From positions 180,483,634 to 180,547,633 of the forward strand of contig OY726558.1 of assembly GCA_963383645.1 (NCBI GenBank): 64,000 nt of DNA. The letters run 5' to 3'. The number at the start of each line of letters is the position of its first letter. Within the stretch, counting starts at the first letter, position 1. The translations under genes were made by a program, and so were the position numbers. Shown here piece by piece: positions 12,946-24,772 of this stretch. This DNA comes from Muscardinus avellanarius (Eukaryota; Chordata; Mammalia; Rodentia; Gliridae). Below the pieces are notes generated by a model. That model was not told the DNA's origin, made no database searches, and worked only from the letters and a program-made list of their open reading frames with translations.

Positions 12946-13143
12946 TTTGGGGTGGTGTTGGTATTGGGGATTGAACTCAGGGACACTCTGCTTCTGGACC
13001 ACAGTCCCAGTCCTTTTTAAACTTTTCTTTTAAATTGAAGCAGTGTGTCATTAAGTTGCTTGAACCAGGCTTAGAACTTGTGATTCTCCTTCCTTAGCCT
13101 TCCAAGTACTGGGACTATACGGATGTGTCAATATGTCTAGTTC
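12946..13143 (-). mobile_element. B1-dID SINE, antisense, diverged
   Basis: GGTATTGGGGATTGAACTCA (dID tail), linker, then CTTAGCCTTCCAAGTACTGG and GGACTATACGGATGTG from the B1 head. The duplicated B1 middle has largely been lost. Confidence 0.8.
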
Positions 13144-13682
13144 ATAATTTTTAGTAATTAATGTCATTTTATGAAGGCTAGAGATAATAATTATCAAATG
13201 ATTAAAATGTATGATAAATTTTCTTTCTGGAAAGTAAATTTTGGTATGTGGAGCAGTATATAGAAAGTATAATGCAATACTTAGTATTCACATAGAACTC
13301 AAGTACATAGATATTCTGTTTTATTTTCTGGAGTTAGTAGAGAAACCGATGCCAGTTTCAAAGGATAGCTTTTTAATGTCAGTTTTGGTAATCATAAAGA
13401 ATTTATATAGGCCAGTGTTGAAGTCAACTTCAGAAAATAAATCAAAGCCCTGAAAAATTGTACTATTAGCTTTGAAAGAGACATCAGAAGACGATGTGGC
13501 TATGAAGCTGTGATAATTCAGGATCATGTTGAAAACATAACTTGACTTTAGTTGAGAAAAGAACAATTGTGAGGAATCAGTCAGGGTTATGACAGAAGAA
13601 AAAGGGTTTTGACAAGATCATCAAGGAGCTACTTCCTTAGAGCTAAGGATGCAATTCATGTACACATTTTAATTGTACAGTT
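13144..13682. other. Unassigned DNA
   Basis: Overlapping 70- and 81-codon frames on opposite strands (13241-13453 plus, 13321-13566 minus) lack recognisable motifs. No repeat recognised. Confidence 0.5.
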
Positions 13683-13852
13683 TTGATGGTGCTGGGGATT
13701 GAACACAAGGATATTCTAACAGCCATATCCCCAGCTTTATTTTATTTTTATTTATTTATTTATTTTTAAATTTGAAATTGAATCTTGCCAAATTCCTGAG
13801 ACTGGCGTAGAACCTGCTATCAACCTATCTCAGCCAACCAAGTACTGGGTTA
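13683..13852 (-). mobile_element. SINE, antisense, diverged
   Basis: GGTGCTGGGGATTGAACACA tail, an ATTT-rich linker at 13738-13770, then a degraded B1 half ending CCAAGTACTGGGTTAA. Among the more diverged copies. Confidence 0.75.
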
Positions 13853-14914
13853 ATTGTATCTTAATAGCATCCACAAAAATTGACAATTGTAAGACTTTAG
13901 TCAATTACTAAAAAACACTCACATGCATTGGGGCAACAAACAAAACAAGTATGAAAATAGAATAAATGTAATTGTGCCAGAAACTATCTTATAATGAAAG
14001 TTATCTCACAAACTTTAAAACCAGTGGGACTCTCCTGAGAAAGATACTGTCATGTTGTGCTTAACTGATCAAAAACTAGTAAAATGTTAATTATTAGATA
14101 ACTGTGTTTCCACAAATTTTATTTAGAGAGCCACTGTTTACTGTTCAGTATAATCTGAAAGTCACATCCATACAATGATACTGAACACCAGAATATATCT
14201 TTACATATCCAGCCACATAGAAACACATATTATTTAGTTAGACAACAAATCTATGAGTGAAACATTTTGTGAATGTATTTGAGCATGTATCTATGATTTG
14301 TATATGAGAGAAAGTGTGTGAGAGAGTGAGTGGAATACAGTGAATCTGTGATGTATTTGTATATGTTTACAGTTGTATATGTGTGGTTGTATATGAGTGA
14401 AAATGTTTGGGGGTGATAATAGTATATTTTACTATTGAGATAACCAGGTTACAGATAAAATTATCTTATTCTGGAAGATCTTATTAAACATCATCTCTAG
14501 TTATGCAAAATGAATAAGCTTTTGATATCAAATATCTATTATGGTGACTAGAGGTGCAATATTGCACCATACATCTGAATGTGCTAAGAGGAAAGATTCT
14601 GGTTCTGCCAAAAACCAAACAAACAAGCAAACAAAACTGTGTGAGGTGAGGAATAAAATAATTTTTTGTCAGTTGTGATTATTTTAGATTATTTTACAGT
14701 GTATGTACAACAAATAGTCATTATTTATCTTAAGCATATATAATAATATATAAAGCCTATGAGACCTGAGTTAGAAAAAACATAAATTAAAAAAATCTAT
14801 TTGAGTAAAAGTAATATGGTACAATAGAGCAGATTAGATCTGCACCAAGAAATGAAGATTCATAATGCTGATTTAGAAAATGCTTCTGTTTTAATTGTTT
14901 TAAGAAGCAAGTAA
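13853..14914. other. Unassigned DNA with a degenerate TG-rich patch
   Basis: 14290-14410 is enriched in TGTATATG and GAGTGA words, like a decayed microsatellite. Nothing gene-like. Confidence 0.55.
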
Positions 14915-15450
14915 AACAAATAAGCCAATCAAGAAATGGGCAACTGAACTGAATAGACACTTCACAAAAGAAGAAATACAAATGGCCAATAGATACATGA
15001 AACTATGTTCTACCTCATTAGAAATCAGGGAGATGCAAATAAAAACTATGCTGATTCCATCTAACCCCAATTAGAGTGGCAAGCATAAAGAAATCAAATA
15101 ACAACAAATGCTAGTGAAGATGTGGGGAAAGAGGAACTCTTAAACTGTTGGTGGTAGTGCAAAACTTGTTCAGCCACTACAGAGATCAGTGTGGAGATTC
15201 ATTAGAAAAATGGGAATATATCCACCATATGATCCAGCCATACCACTCTTGGGTATTTTCCCAAAGGGGTTGAAATTAGAGAACTACAGTAACATATGCA
15301 TACCTATGTTCATAGCAACACAATTTGTAATGGACAAAATATGGAACCAAACTAGGTCTCCATCAACAGATGAATGGGTTGCAAAATTATGGAAAATACA
15401 ATGGAATTCTATTCAGCTATAAAGAAGAACAAAATCATGGCATTCACAAC
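14915..15450 (+). mobile_element. L1 fragment: ORF2 C-terminal region
   Basis: Matches L1 ORF2 from AATCAAGAAATGGGCAACTG through GACACTTCACAAAAGAAGAA, ATGTGGGGAAAGAGGA and TATCCACCATATGATCCAGC to ATAAAGAAGAACAAAATCAT. A 77-codon remnant at 15189-15422 keeps the C-terminal motif PPYDPAIPLLGI. It lacks both the 5' part and the 3'UTR. Stops and missing parts make it inactive. Confidence 0.9.
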
Positions 15451-15479
15451 AGATCTATAGGTCTGTTGATACTAATTCT

Positions 15480-16680
15480 GTGACTTTGCTTCAGGTTTAC
15501 TCTTTTATTTTTGAAATTATTCTTTGCTTGTTCAGCAGATTTTTTGAAAAATAATTTTATCACTTCATCATATATTTATTTACATATATTTACTCAGAAT
15601 TCTACTATGCTCATCTTTGTCTCTCTTATTTCTTGAGTCCCTCCCCCAGGCTATTTATTTATTTTTGTTTTTCATCAGTATGAAGATAATGTGTCAGAGT
15701 GTTTCTTATGTATTGCTCCTTTATATTATTTTATTTATTATAGCATACTCTGAACCTTTTGGACTGTGATTGTTAGTATTTATGAAAACTCAGTCACTAC
15801 ATTTTCAAATGTTTCTTCTTCACTGGTTGTCCTCTTTTTCCTTGAGAATTTTAAGTTACAGTCATGTTATATAGTTTGATATTGTGTCACAGAGACTTGG
15901 GGATTTCCCTCTTTCCATCTATCTTTTGCCTTTCTTTTATTTTTATTTATTTATTTATTTTTGACCTGTGCAATTTCTGTTTACCTCTCTCAAAGTTTTT
16001 CTGACTCGGCCAAGTCTACTGATGAACTTTCAAAGGCATCTTTATTCCTGTGCCTATGTACATGTACATTTGCTTTCCCATACTATATCATTCCATTTTT
16101 TATATAATTTTTGTCTTTATTGAAATTATCCATCTGCTCATACATATTGATTACTTTCTGCACTAGAGCTTTTAGCATAATAAACATATTCACTTTATTG
16201 ATTCTCCTAGATAGATCCACACTGGGATAATCTCTGAATATTGTTATGTTAATCACATTGTTCCTGACAGAGATTATTTTTTCCTGGCTTCTTTATTTTT
16301 GTGAGTTTCCAGTGATTGCTGAACATAGTTTCTAGGTGATTAGTGGCTGGGAAATACACATGATCTATGTCTTGGAATAGTATGCCTCTTTGCTAGGATG
16401 TTATTGCACTGGGTTAGATCAATGTTGTCACAAGTTGAGCTGGGCTTGGATTCTATGGTTACTATGGTAACTCTCAGTGTACTCTAGGCCTCAGCTCTTC
16501 TGGTGTTATCTTACAATGAGGTCAGTGTGTTGGAGGGTTTTCCTTAGTATTCCTTCTCTGTTTGCCCATAACCTTTCTTCCAGGTCTGCTCCGGAAATGA
16601 GTCTCACTCCATTCCCTTACTGCCCCTAGTGAAAGAGAAGTGTGTTTTGCTGCTTTCTGCATGTCTGAATTGTAGTTTTC
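15480..16680 (-). mobile_element. Probable ancient antisense L1 (L1M-type) remnant
   Basis: Several stretches resemble old mammalian L1 read antisense: ATTGAAATTATCCATCTGCT with CATACATATTGATTAC and CACTAGAGCTTTTA near 16120-16170, TTTTTCCTGGCTTCTTTATT near 16278, and AATGAGTCTCACTCCATTCC near 16597. The order fits one degraded element. Family and exact ends are uncertain. Confidence 0.45.
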
Positions 16681-17228
16681 TTATTTATTCTGTTCTTTAA
16701 CTAGTGGTGGAATATTACTAATGAACTGGACACAGATAATTTTAGGAAAGAATTTTTTCTCTTTCAACAGTGCCCTGTGCAGTATGCTTTTACTTGCCCA
16801 AGAAGAATGAACAGGTTTATTGTACAGCAAGTTTTAAATAAATAAAATTATTATTTATTGACTATAAACTAATTATAAAATATCAGATGGCATCTGGTAA
16901 TTCTCTACATAACATGAAAATAAAAAATAAATATTTTTATTTTCTTTTTTACTTACTAATTCCTTTTAATTTGTCCTACTACTTAAAAATAACTACTAAT
17001 TATTGGAATTTATTAAGTATTGCATTTTCCTTAAGTAAATATTCAAAATGCTGACACTTGGCTTACTAATTATTTACTAGAGTCATGACAAATATTCATT
17101 CCATAAATTATAATATTATTAACCATGAAACATATCTTTCACATTGAATTTCTTATTTTTCGCTATTCTCCAATTCTTTTGCCCTTATGTTTTCAATTTG
17201 CTTTATTTTATTCATTTGAAATTTTATA
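16681..17228. other. Unassigned AT-rich DNA
   Basis: No recognisable gene or repeat. Contains homopolymeric A/T patches only. Confidence 0.55.
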
Positions 17229-17395
17229 TTTGCTTACTATATGACAAGCATATTGTTATACTGAATATTTCTCTTAAATTATCTAATTTTAATTCTATGA
17301 GGAATGTGTTTTTAGTTATACAAAACATGTAAGTTAATTTCTCCAAGTGGTATAACTAGGGTAAAAGGAGTCAGAAACTGGAGCAGAAGAGGCTG
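17229..17395 (+). repeat. MIR element
   Basis: Reads through most of a MIR: TTACTATATGACAAGCATAT (like ACTATGTGCCAGGCACTGTG), a central TCTATGAGGAATGTG, then AAGTTAATTTCTCCAAGTGG and TATAACTAGGGTAAAAGGAG (like AAGTAACTTGCCCAAGGTCACACAGCTAG). An ancient fossil. Confidence 0.7.
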
Positions 17396-17635
17396 ATTTT
17401 TATTTGATATTCTCAGCCATTATAAATTATACTCTCTAATTTAACTTTAATTCTCATGTTTGTGGAATACCTTTTAGTATGCATGTACATTCTACAAATA
17501 TATTTTTGAGACATGCACATGTGAATACCAACAACCTTTGAAAAATTACTTCACTCATTTTAATCTCTCTCTTCTACAAATTTTGCTCTACTGTATATAC
17601 ATTTTAAATTTAATAATGTTATCTAAAACTTTCCC

Positions 17636-17835
17636 TTTTTCTGGGTGTGGTGGCCAACACTTGTAATCCCCATGCTTGGGAGATGGAGACAGGAGGATCA
17701 TGCAGGTTCGAAGCCAGCCTCACTGATTTAAGAGATGCTGTTTCCACATAGAAAAGTATAAAATAGGTCTGGGAGTTTAGCCGGAGGTAGAAGGGCTTCC
17801 AGGAACCCCAGTACCACCCAAAAAATAATAATAAT
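17636..17835 (+). mobile_element. Young-type B1-dID SINE
   Basis: CTGGGTGTGGTGGCCAACAC head, one B1 unit (AGCCAGCCTCACTGATTTAA instead of the two AGTGAG-type repeats), then AGGTCTGGGAGTTTAGCC and GAAGGGCTTCCAGGAACCCC. Belongs to the same subfamily as the copies at 25.7, 35.8, 41.6 and 44.5 kb. An 8-bp AAAACTTT flanks it on both sides. Confidence 0.88.
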
Positions 17836-20016
17836 TAAAAAAAATAAAACTTTTTTAAAAAATTTAAAAAAAATTTTTTTAACTAAACTGATATTTGCCT
17901 ATTTGGTATTAAAAAACAAAAGCTTCTTCATCCTTAACATTACGGGTGTTATCCCTCAAAGTTGGTTTCTTTCTCTCAATTTTATGAGATGGAGTTGCTT
18001 TTCTACTCAGTGTTATATTTTCAAAACATTGTCCTCATGAGTTTATCCTAAAGTCTCTTTATTGAACATGAATTATCCACATTTAGTATCACTATGTTCT
18101 GTGATCTGTTTCTATTATCCTAATCTCTATTTTTGTTTTTCTATCATGGAGAGATTTAAGAAGCCTTCAACATCACTGATGGCATTTGGGGTGCTAATTT
18201 TGCCTTTACTTAGTGTAATTCAGATTTTATTCTTGATATTTTACTTTTAAGTTTCACAAATGATTTCATTTTCTTGAACTGAACCTACATTTTCATCCAG
18301 GAACAAATTATCTAAACTTTGAAGATTCTTTTTTATCTTCAGATAAAAAATTGTGATAGACAGTTCAAGATAGGTGTGATGTAAAATACACATAGGTGCC
18401 TTATTTTACATTTTTCCAAAAGTTTTATGCTCTTCTATTTTACTCATAGATATTTTAGCAAGGATAATTTTCTCTCCCTCTATTCACTCTTAAAAGAAGA
18501 AAGATCAATACAAGCTTGGTATTTGCTGAAAAAGTATATATATTTTCTGAAATATTGTAAATGTCCAATTGGTTTCCATTAGCATCATGCTCTAAAATGC
18601 TAAGGAAGAAGAGTTAGGTTGATGTAAGTTTTGAGAGCCAGTTCAATTATCCAGCCTTCGGAGCAAGCTGGCAGTCATCCAGGGCCCTAGGAAATCATTT
18701 ACATAGATTCTGTATTCATATAAATTATTCTCTCTGTTTGGTGAGAATGTTGTGCCAGAGGCCATGTTTTCTGTGAACCAATTTTAGCTTGGCCCAATTA
18801 CCATCCCAATTATTCTCTTCTGCCTCTGTCTTTTTCCTGAATCATACTTTGGAAGAAACCATGCCTCATCAAGAAGCAGTTGTCCAATGGCATGGTTGTT
18901 GCTTGAGGGTAATGATATGATAAGCCAAAGCCTCCTGATTTAACTATTATGGAAGTCACTGAGTCACAGATGTGAAATGGGCATGACTGAGAATTCTTCT
19001 ACTTTGTTCTCTGTGTATTATATTTGGATATATGTTTGCAATCATTACAGTGTTCCCCAATACAATATTTTTAGGAGAAAATGTTAGTAAATGCATGCTC
19101 ATCTTCCCAAAGCTGCTCTTGTTTGAACTGCAATTAAGTGACTTTCTAATAGACTGGTCTTAACATATTTATTACATTTCATTGGTCATTTCAATACTGA
19201 TAAATTATTTCTTTGCTTAAGTCACCATTGTTATCATAAGTGTACTTTCTCAATTTAAAATATTTACATGTTTTGGGTTCTTTTTACACATCTTTTATCA
19301 TATTTCATTGTCTTGTTTTTTCTCAGCATTTCTGGATATTCCTTCCCACATTTTTATTTTTATTGTCTTACTTTACACTATTTAATCACTCATCTTTCTT
19401 TTTTGAGTATCTGCTTTTAGGTTCTACACAGTCGTATAAGGAAAAATATGTATCACATATACATTATGTCATAATATGACTTAAAATAAATACACACACA
19501 TGTTTTCAAATAATATAGACCATATATCTGCTATGTTCTAGTGCTTTACATGCAGTTGCATCTAGGATACTAGATAGTAGGGTACTTTGGGTATCCAACA
19601 GGTACTGAAATGCAATACATGCCAAACTATTTCTAACAAGTCAGGGTATTCTCTTCATTCTATTTTTACTTTAATGCCATCACATTCAAAGTTAAACTAA
19701 ATTCAGAGGATATGGGTCATATTTTGTTTTTTTCAATGTGTGTAATAATTGAAAATTATCTCAACTACCCCAATTTTTTCTCATCATTTTTATTATATCT
19801 GCATTCCACCATTGCTATGGCTAAACATCTTTTGGCCATCTTTAAAAGTATCATCTATATGGCTTGCTATCTATCATAACCATATAAAGTCTCTCTCAAG
19901 TTTTATATGAGTAACAATTTTGGTTTCTCGAAAAAAGAAAATATGAATCTATTTAAATACACAAATATAACCATTAAAATAAATATTTCACATAAGAGAT
20001 ACTCATTTTTATGAAA

Positions 20017-20021
<5 letters not shown>
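17836..20021. other. Unassigned AT-rich DNA
   Basis: No gene or named repeat recognised over about 2.2 kb. The part at 18600-18990 is less AT-rich and may be unique or an unrecognised old repeat. Frames of 62-79 codons here have the I/L/F-rich makeup of chance frames. Confidence 0.55.

Positions 20022-20066
<45 letters not shown>
20022..20066. repeat. (AT)n microsatellite
   Basis: About 22 uninterrupted AT dinucleotides, leading directly into an antisense SINE fragment. Confidence 0.95.
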
Positions 20067-20068
<2 letters not shown>

Positions 20069-20084
20069 TTATTTGTGTGTGTAT

Positions 20085-20152
20085 GTGGTACTGATGATCA
20101 AACCCAGGGACATTCTACCTCTGAGGGATATCATGCAGCCCTTATTATTTTA
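20085..20152 (-). mobile_element. SINE tail fragment, antisense
   Basis: GTGGTACTGATGATCAAACC followed by GGGACATTCTACCTCTGAGG is the dID half. The B1 half is absent beyond TTATTTTATTTTAAAA. Confidence 0.75.
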
Positions 20153-21431
20153 TTTTAAAAACTGAAAAATTCAATCAACAGATGTGATCCCCAACATGAA
20201 CCAGATGTTGGAATTATGAAAGAATTTGAAGAGCTACTACAAATACACAAAAGAGGAAAAGCAAGACACTGGCAGAATAATGAGGACAAAGAAATTCTCA
20301 ACAGGGAAGGAGAAATAAAGAAACTATTGGAATGTAAAGAAAATCTTAGAACTCTAAAACACAATAACAAAAATAAAAAAATGAATGAGTGGCCAGTATA
20401 GTGAAATAGATAATGTGGAAATTTAACATGAGAATAAAACAATCAACATTATACAACTGAATACAAGAAAAATATTTTTAAAAATGGTCAAAGATAGCCA
20501 TAGATCCTGCAATAAACTACAAATTATCCAAAGTTTATTTATTTAGTCATTGCAGTTCTATGAAATGGAGAGTGAATACAAAGCAGAAAAAGACTGAAAA
20601 ATGAAGGTCCAAAAAGTGAAAAAACAAAAACAAAAACAGAGGAAACATTTTTATGTCTCTGCATGGTTAGAATTTCCAAGCAAAAGAAACTGGAATCCTG
20701 GTTAAAATAAAACTTTCAAAATTTAAGAGAAGATTGGAATATAAACCTGGAATTTTACATGGAATCCCTGGTTGGCAGTTCTGGAGTTTCTCTTCTTTAC
20801 TACAATATATGAAGTCTCTCAGAAAAATAGAGATAATATGAATAGCCCTTTTATTAAAATATATTAAATGGTCATAACTTTCTAAGAAGAAACTTCATGT
20901 GCATGTGATTTCACTGGAAAATTCCAGAAATCACCTAAGCAATAATTAGTACCAATTATGCAGAATCCATTCCAGAAGTTGTTATAGTTTCATGATTTAT
21001 ACTTTGATACATTATTAATGATATTTCTAAAAGTCTTCAAAACTGTAAAACAAAGAAAACAGAATTAAAAAAACAACAGAACAAAAGAGAATACCCAAGA
21101 GTTGAATAACAACTACAAAAAGAGCACATTTGGAAGGGAATACAAGAAAGTGAAAACTGAGAGAAAGGAATAGGAAAAAAGTGTGTGAAAGAGTAATTAC
21201 TTAAAATTTCTCCCCCAGATTTTTACAAAACCACAGATTCAGGAATCTTAGTGAAAATCAAGCAATATAGATGCTAGGAAACTAACAAGGACATATTATT
21301 TCTAATTTACAAAAAGTTAAATATAAAGAAAATATCTTGAAATAAGGTACCGGAAAAACAACATATGTATCCTATAGCAAAAACAGGATTGTCTCAAATT
21401 TTCTCAGAAGTTGTGCAAGCGCCAGCCTTTT

Positions 21432-21540
21432 TTATGTATATATGTATTTTATTTTGAAAAACGGTCTCAAGTACTAAAATTACAGGCATGCACTCTCAAG
21501 TACTAAAATTACAGACATGCACCACTATGCTCAGCAGGGA
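21432..21540 (-). mobile_element. SINE fragment, antisense, with internal duplication
   Basis: TTTATTTTGAAAAACGGTCTCA joins directly to the B1 head region, so the middle is deleted. A 29-bp unit (TCTCAAGTACTAAAATTACA...) is present twice in tandem at 21465-21493 and 21494-21522, with one difference. Confidence 0.75.
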
Positions 21541-22324
21541 ACAAAAACAAAATTTATTTGAAGGTTTACTTGGACTGGTTGCCCTGCAAAACACTAGGGT
21601 AACTAATCACAAAAAGTAAAAAAAAAAAAAAAATGTATTATAACTAATATTTTAAAGAAAAAGGAGAATCAAACTGTTTAAATATTCTATTACAACCACA
21701 GAAGAAAGAAAAAGAGTGAAATACAAAAAATTAGAAATGGAGAGCATGGGCATTAAATTAAAAAAATAAAAGAGTGATAAAAATTAATTCAACTACATCA
21801 ATGATCAATTTGAATGTCAATAGTCTAAAAGCATAACACAGAGATTGTCAGCATAGATGAAAGATCCATCTATATGTTAACTACCACTTAAATATGAAGA
21901 TGCATAAATTAAAATAAAGATGGAGAAGGATGTACCATGCCAATATTAATTTAAAAAGTATAAGTACCTGTATCAATTTAAAATAAAACAGAATTAAAAA
22001 CAAGGAAATTTATAAATAGTGGTAGCAAATGACCATTCACCATGAAGAAATAATTATTATTTATCCACCTTCAATGAAGCATCAAAATACATGAGGCAAA
22101 AATGGAGAGAATTGTTAAGAAAAAGCAGGCAAATTCACTATTACATTTGGAGACTTTAACACCCACCCATCAAAAGTGAAAAGGGCCAATAAAAAAAATC
22201 ATTAGCTCAGCAGGGTGCAATTCACATATATAAACTACTTTATCCAGTAAGCCAAATACAAATTCTTCTCCAGCTCACGTGGAACAGTTACCAGATAAAC
22301 CATGTTTGGAGACTAAAACAGAGC

Positions 22325-22454
22325 TAATTTCATAGAGTTTGGATATGGACTACCTCCTAACAGCTCATGTGTTAGAAACTTGCTCCCCAAATGGTAGTGC
22401 TTTGGGAAAGTAGAAACTTCAGGAGGTAGGCTCTCTCTTTCTTGTCACTCTGTC

Positions 22455-22506
<52 letters not shown>

Positions 22507-22668
22507 TGTGTCCTCTCTGTAGTGATGCTCTGTCTCGCCACAGGATCATAGGAATGGAGCCAACCAACCATAGACTAGAACCTCTGAAACTCTGAGCCAA
22601 AACAAAATTTTTCTCCTCTAAGTCGATTGTTCCTGGTATGTTATCATAGAGATCTAAAGATAACATAT
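22325..22668 (+). mobile_element. LTR of ERVL-MaLR type, probable
   Basis: AGTTTGGATATGGACTACCT, then AGCTCATGTGTTAGAAACTT, GCTCCCCAAATGGTAGTG, and near the 3' end CTCTGAGCCAAAACAAAATT, a layout typical of MaLR (MST-like) LTRs. It splits the ancient L1, so it is younger than that element. A (TG)n tract has expanded within it. No internal retroviral sequence is present, so it is a solo LTR. The subfamily is uncertain. Confidence 0.6.
22457..22512. repeat. (TG)n microsatellite inside the LTR
   Basis: About 23 TG dinucleotides, then a short interrupted run. It gives an HT-rich antisense frame that is not a protein. Confidence 0.95.
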
Positions 22669-22794
22669 CATCAAATTTAAAATTGTATTAATGGAACAAT
22701 GTCTATTTTATTGTGTTCTCATATAACACAAAAATTAATGACAGAAAAATAACAAAAAATAACAAAATACTTGGAAATTATTAAATAATATCCT

Positions 22795-22968
22795 TTGGAA
22801 TTGAACCCTAGCCTTTTTAATTTATTTGCTGTTTTTAAAAATAAAGTCTTGCTAGGTTGCTGAGAATTTTACTATGCTGTTGAGGCTGTGCTCAGACCTG
22901 TGATCCTCCTGTCTCAGCCTTCTAAGTACTGGAATTACAGTTATAGGTCACTGTTCCCAGCTAAAAGT
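22795..22968 (-). mobile_element. B1-dID SINE, antisense, tail truncated
   Basis: TTGAACCCTAGCC tail stub, linker with AAAAATAAAGTCTTGC, both B1 middle units, then GATCCTCCTGTCTCAGCCTT and the head ending TGTTCCCAGCT. Inserted in the ancient L1. Confidence 0.82.
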
Positions 22969-23230
22969 ATATTTCTAAATACCACACAGGTCAAAGAAAA
23001 ATCACTAAATAATTTTAAAATATTTTCAAGTCAATAAGGATGAAAACATTACTTGCCTAATTTTGAAAAATGTAGCAAAAGCTGAGCTTAGAGGGAAATT
23101 TATAGTATTAATGTATGTATTAAAGAGAAGAAATATCTACAATTATTCATCTAAGCTTTCATTTTAGGGAACTATAAAAAGCAAATTAAAGAGCATTAAT
23201 CACAGATGTTTTTTCAAAAACTATTGCTAC

Positions 23231-23437
23231 TATTTAAAATGATCCCTAATTTTAATGATATGAATATTTAAAATGATCCCTAATTTCAATGATACGAATA
23301 TTTAAAATGATCCCTAATTTTAATGATACGAATATTTAAAATGATCCCTAATTTTAATGATACGAATATTTAAAATGATCCCTAATTTTAATGATATGAA
23401 TATTTAAAATGATCCCTAATTTTAATGATACGAATAT
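23231..23437. repeat. 34-bp minisatellite, six copies
   Basis: Six consecutive 34-bp units starting TATTTAAAATGATCCC, beginning at 23231, 23265, 23299, 23333, 23367 and 23401, plus a 3-base seventh start. Units differ only at a T/C in the middle and at ATATGAA/ATACGAA near the end. The near identity points to recent expansion. It follows directly on the end of the ancient L1. Confidence 0.97.
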
Positions 23438-24170
23438 GCTTGGGAAGGGAGTTATACTCATAGGGCTCAATGTATTTTGTCGAAACTGAACCTTAGATAG
23501 TAATATTATGAAAAGATTTGATTAACTGAGTTAAACAAATTACTGTCAGTACTTTAATCACAACAGTTGTGTGCTTCTATGATCCCAGTTCTAAAAGTCT
23601 GTGATATCATTCTCTTTGGGAACACTTTGAATCTAGAGAGCCATTGGTGACCCACTTTAATACTTAGGTATCAAACATTTGGCAACGACTTTACAGATTT
23701 TTCTGTCAAGACCATTTCCTAGCTGATTTGAGACAGCTGCCTTGTTGAATGTCTGCCCTATATATTATTAACTTCACTCTTTTGGAACCACTTCCAATGA
23801 CAAACCATGTCCTGTCATTTTCAAGCTTCTTTGTGCTGTGAGAGTTGACATGTCCTGAATATCTACATGAGGATTTATTTCTGCCAACCTGGAAGTATGT
23901 TTTTATGTAAGAGAATAATCATCAGTGAAATTCTGTATCAGCCGTCCAAAACTAATTAACGTAGATGAATATATGAAAAATTACTAGCATAATAAAATAT
24001 TTGGCATAAATGTGCAACATTAAAATAAATATTTTCAATAATAGTCAAATATTTTAAAACATCTACATATTTTAAAGATGCATTTTCAAAGTATGCTGCA
24101 ATTCAATTGATAAAAGTTATTATGCAAATTATGTAAAATAATGGAAAACAAAGATAAAAAATCTAAGGGT
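23438..24170. other. Unassigned DNA
   Basis: The section 23560-23960 is less AT-rich than the surroundings and carries no open frame or repeat I recognise. Confidence 0.5.
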
Positions 24171-24338
24171 AGCCAGATGTGGTGGCACATACTTATAATA
24201 CTGTACTGGGAATCTGAGACATGAGGATCACAGGTTTGAGGATAACCTAAGAAAATACTGAGGCTCTCATCAACCTAGTGAGACCCTGTTTCAAAACAAG
24301 AATAAATATGTCTAGGGATGAAGTTTAAAGGTAAAATG
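24171..24338 (+). mobile_element. SINE, diverged
   Basis: AGCCAGATGTGGTGGCACAT head, both B1 middle units partly preserved, GAGACCCTGTTTCAAAACAA, then a broken dID half (GTCTAGGGATGAAGTTTAAA). Confidence 0.8.
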
Positions 24339-24340
24339 AA

Positions 24341-24598
24341 GCTGGATGTACTGGTGCACGCTTGTAATCCCAGCATTTGGGAGGCTGAGGCTAGAGGATT
24401 ATGGTTCCTGGACAGCCTCAGCTACTTAGTGAGGCCCTCTGTAACTTAGTGAGACCCTGTTTCAAAATAAAGAATAAAAAATAGGGCAGAGGGTGTAGTT
24501 CAGATGTCAAATGCCCATGGGTTCCACCCTCAGATACACACACAAAAAGTAGATTCTGGGTTCAATCCCCAGTACCAAAAAAAAAAAAAGAAAAGAAA
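24341..24598 (+). mobile_element. B1-dID SINE with extended tail
   Basis: GCTGGATGTACTGGTGCACG head, clear two-unit B1 middle (CTACTTAGTGAGGCCCTC then TAACTTAGTGAGACCCTG), then GGGCAGAGGGTGTAGTTCAG. The 3' end appears duplicated: GGGTTCCACCCTCAG at 24520 and GGGTTCAATCCCCAGTACC at 24558. It ends in poly-A. Confidence 0.85.
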
Positions 24599-24616
24599 AA
24601 TGAACTATGATCATTT

Positions 24617-24650
24617 CATCTTTCTTTCTTTTGTTCTTTCTTTCTTTTGT

Positions 24651-24697
<47 letters not shown>

Positions 24698-24772
24698 CTT
24701 TCTTTCTTTCTCTCTCTCCCTTCTTTTCTCTTTCTTTCTTTCTTCCTTTCTTTCTTTCTTTCTTTTCTTCAG
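24617..24772. repeat. (TTTC)n polypyrimidine tract
   Basis: About 150 bases of almost pure pyrimidine on the plus strand built from CTTT/TTTC units with TTTTG, TCTC and CCC interruptions. Frames of 86-115 codons on both strands through it (S/F/L-rich on plus, K/E/R-rich on minus) are artefacts of the repeat. Confidence 0.95.

Larger units (their letters stand above)
20165..23200 (+). mobile_element. Ancient L1 remnant (ORF1 to reverse transcriptase)
   Basis: Pieces match old mammalian L1 on the plus strand: AACCAGATGTTGGAATTATG near 20198 (5' part/ORF1), TTTCACTGGAAAATTCCAG near 20909, the ORF1 3' region at about 21190-21420, GCATCAAAATACATGAGGCA and TTTGGAGACTTTAACACCC at 22080-22165 (endonuclease), and GAGCTTAGAGGGAAATTTAT at 23083 followed by ACTATAAAAAGCAAATTAAA near 23170 (start of reverse transcriptase). 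It contains later insertions: a SINE at 21.45 kb, an LTR at 22.33 kb and a SINE at 22.8 kb. The piece at 20909 is out of order, so some rearrangement or a second element is possible. L1 replicates by target-primed reverse transcription; this copy is long dead. It may be HAL1-like in part. Confidence 0.7.

Noticed and set aside
22445..22666. Open frame with an HT-dipeptide repeat
   Set aside because: Product of the (TG)n microsatellite inside an LTR.
23231..23437. Regular 34-bp repeats that might suggest a CRISPR array
   Set aside because: The units are directly adjacent with no unique spacers, and the setting is a rodent genome. It is a minisatellite.
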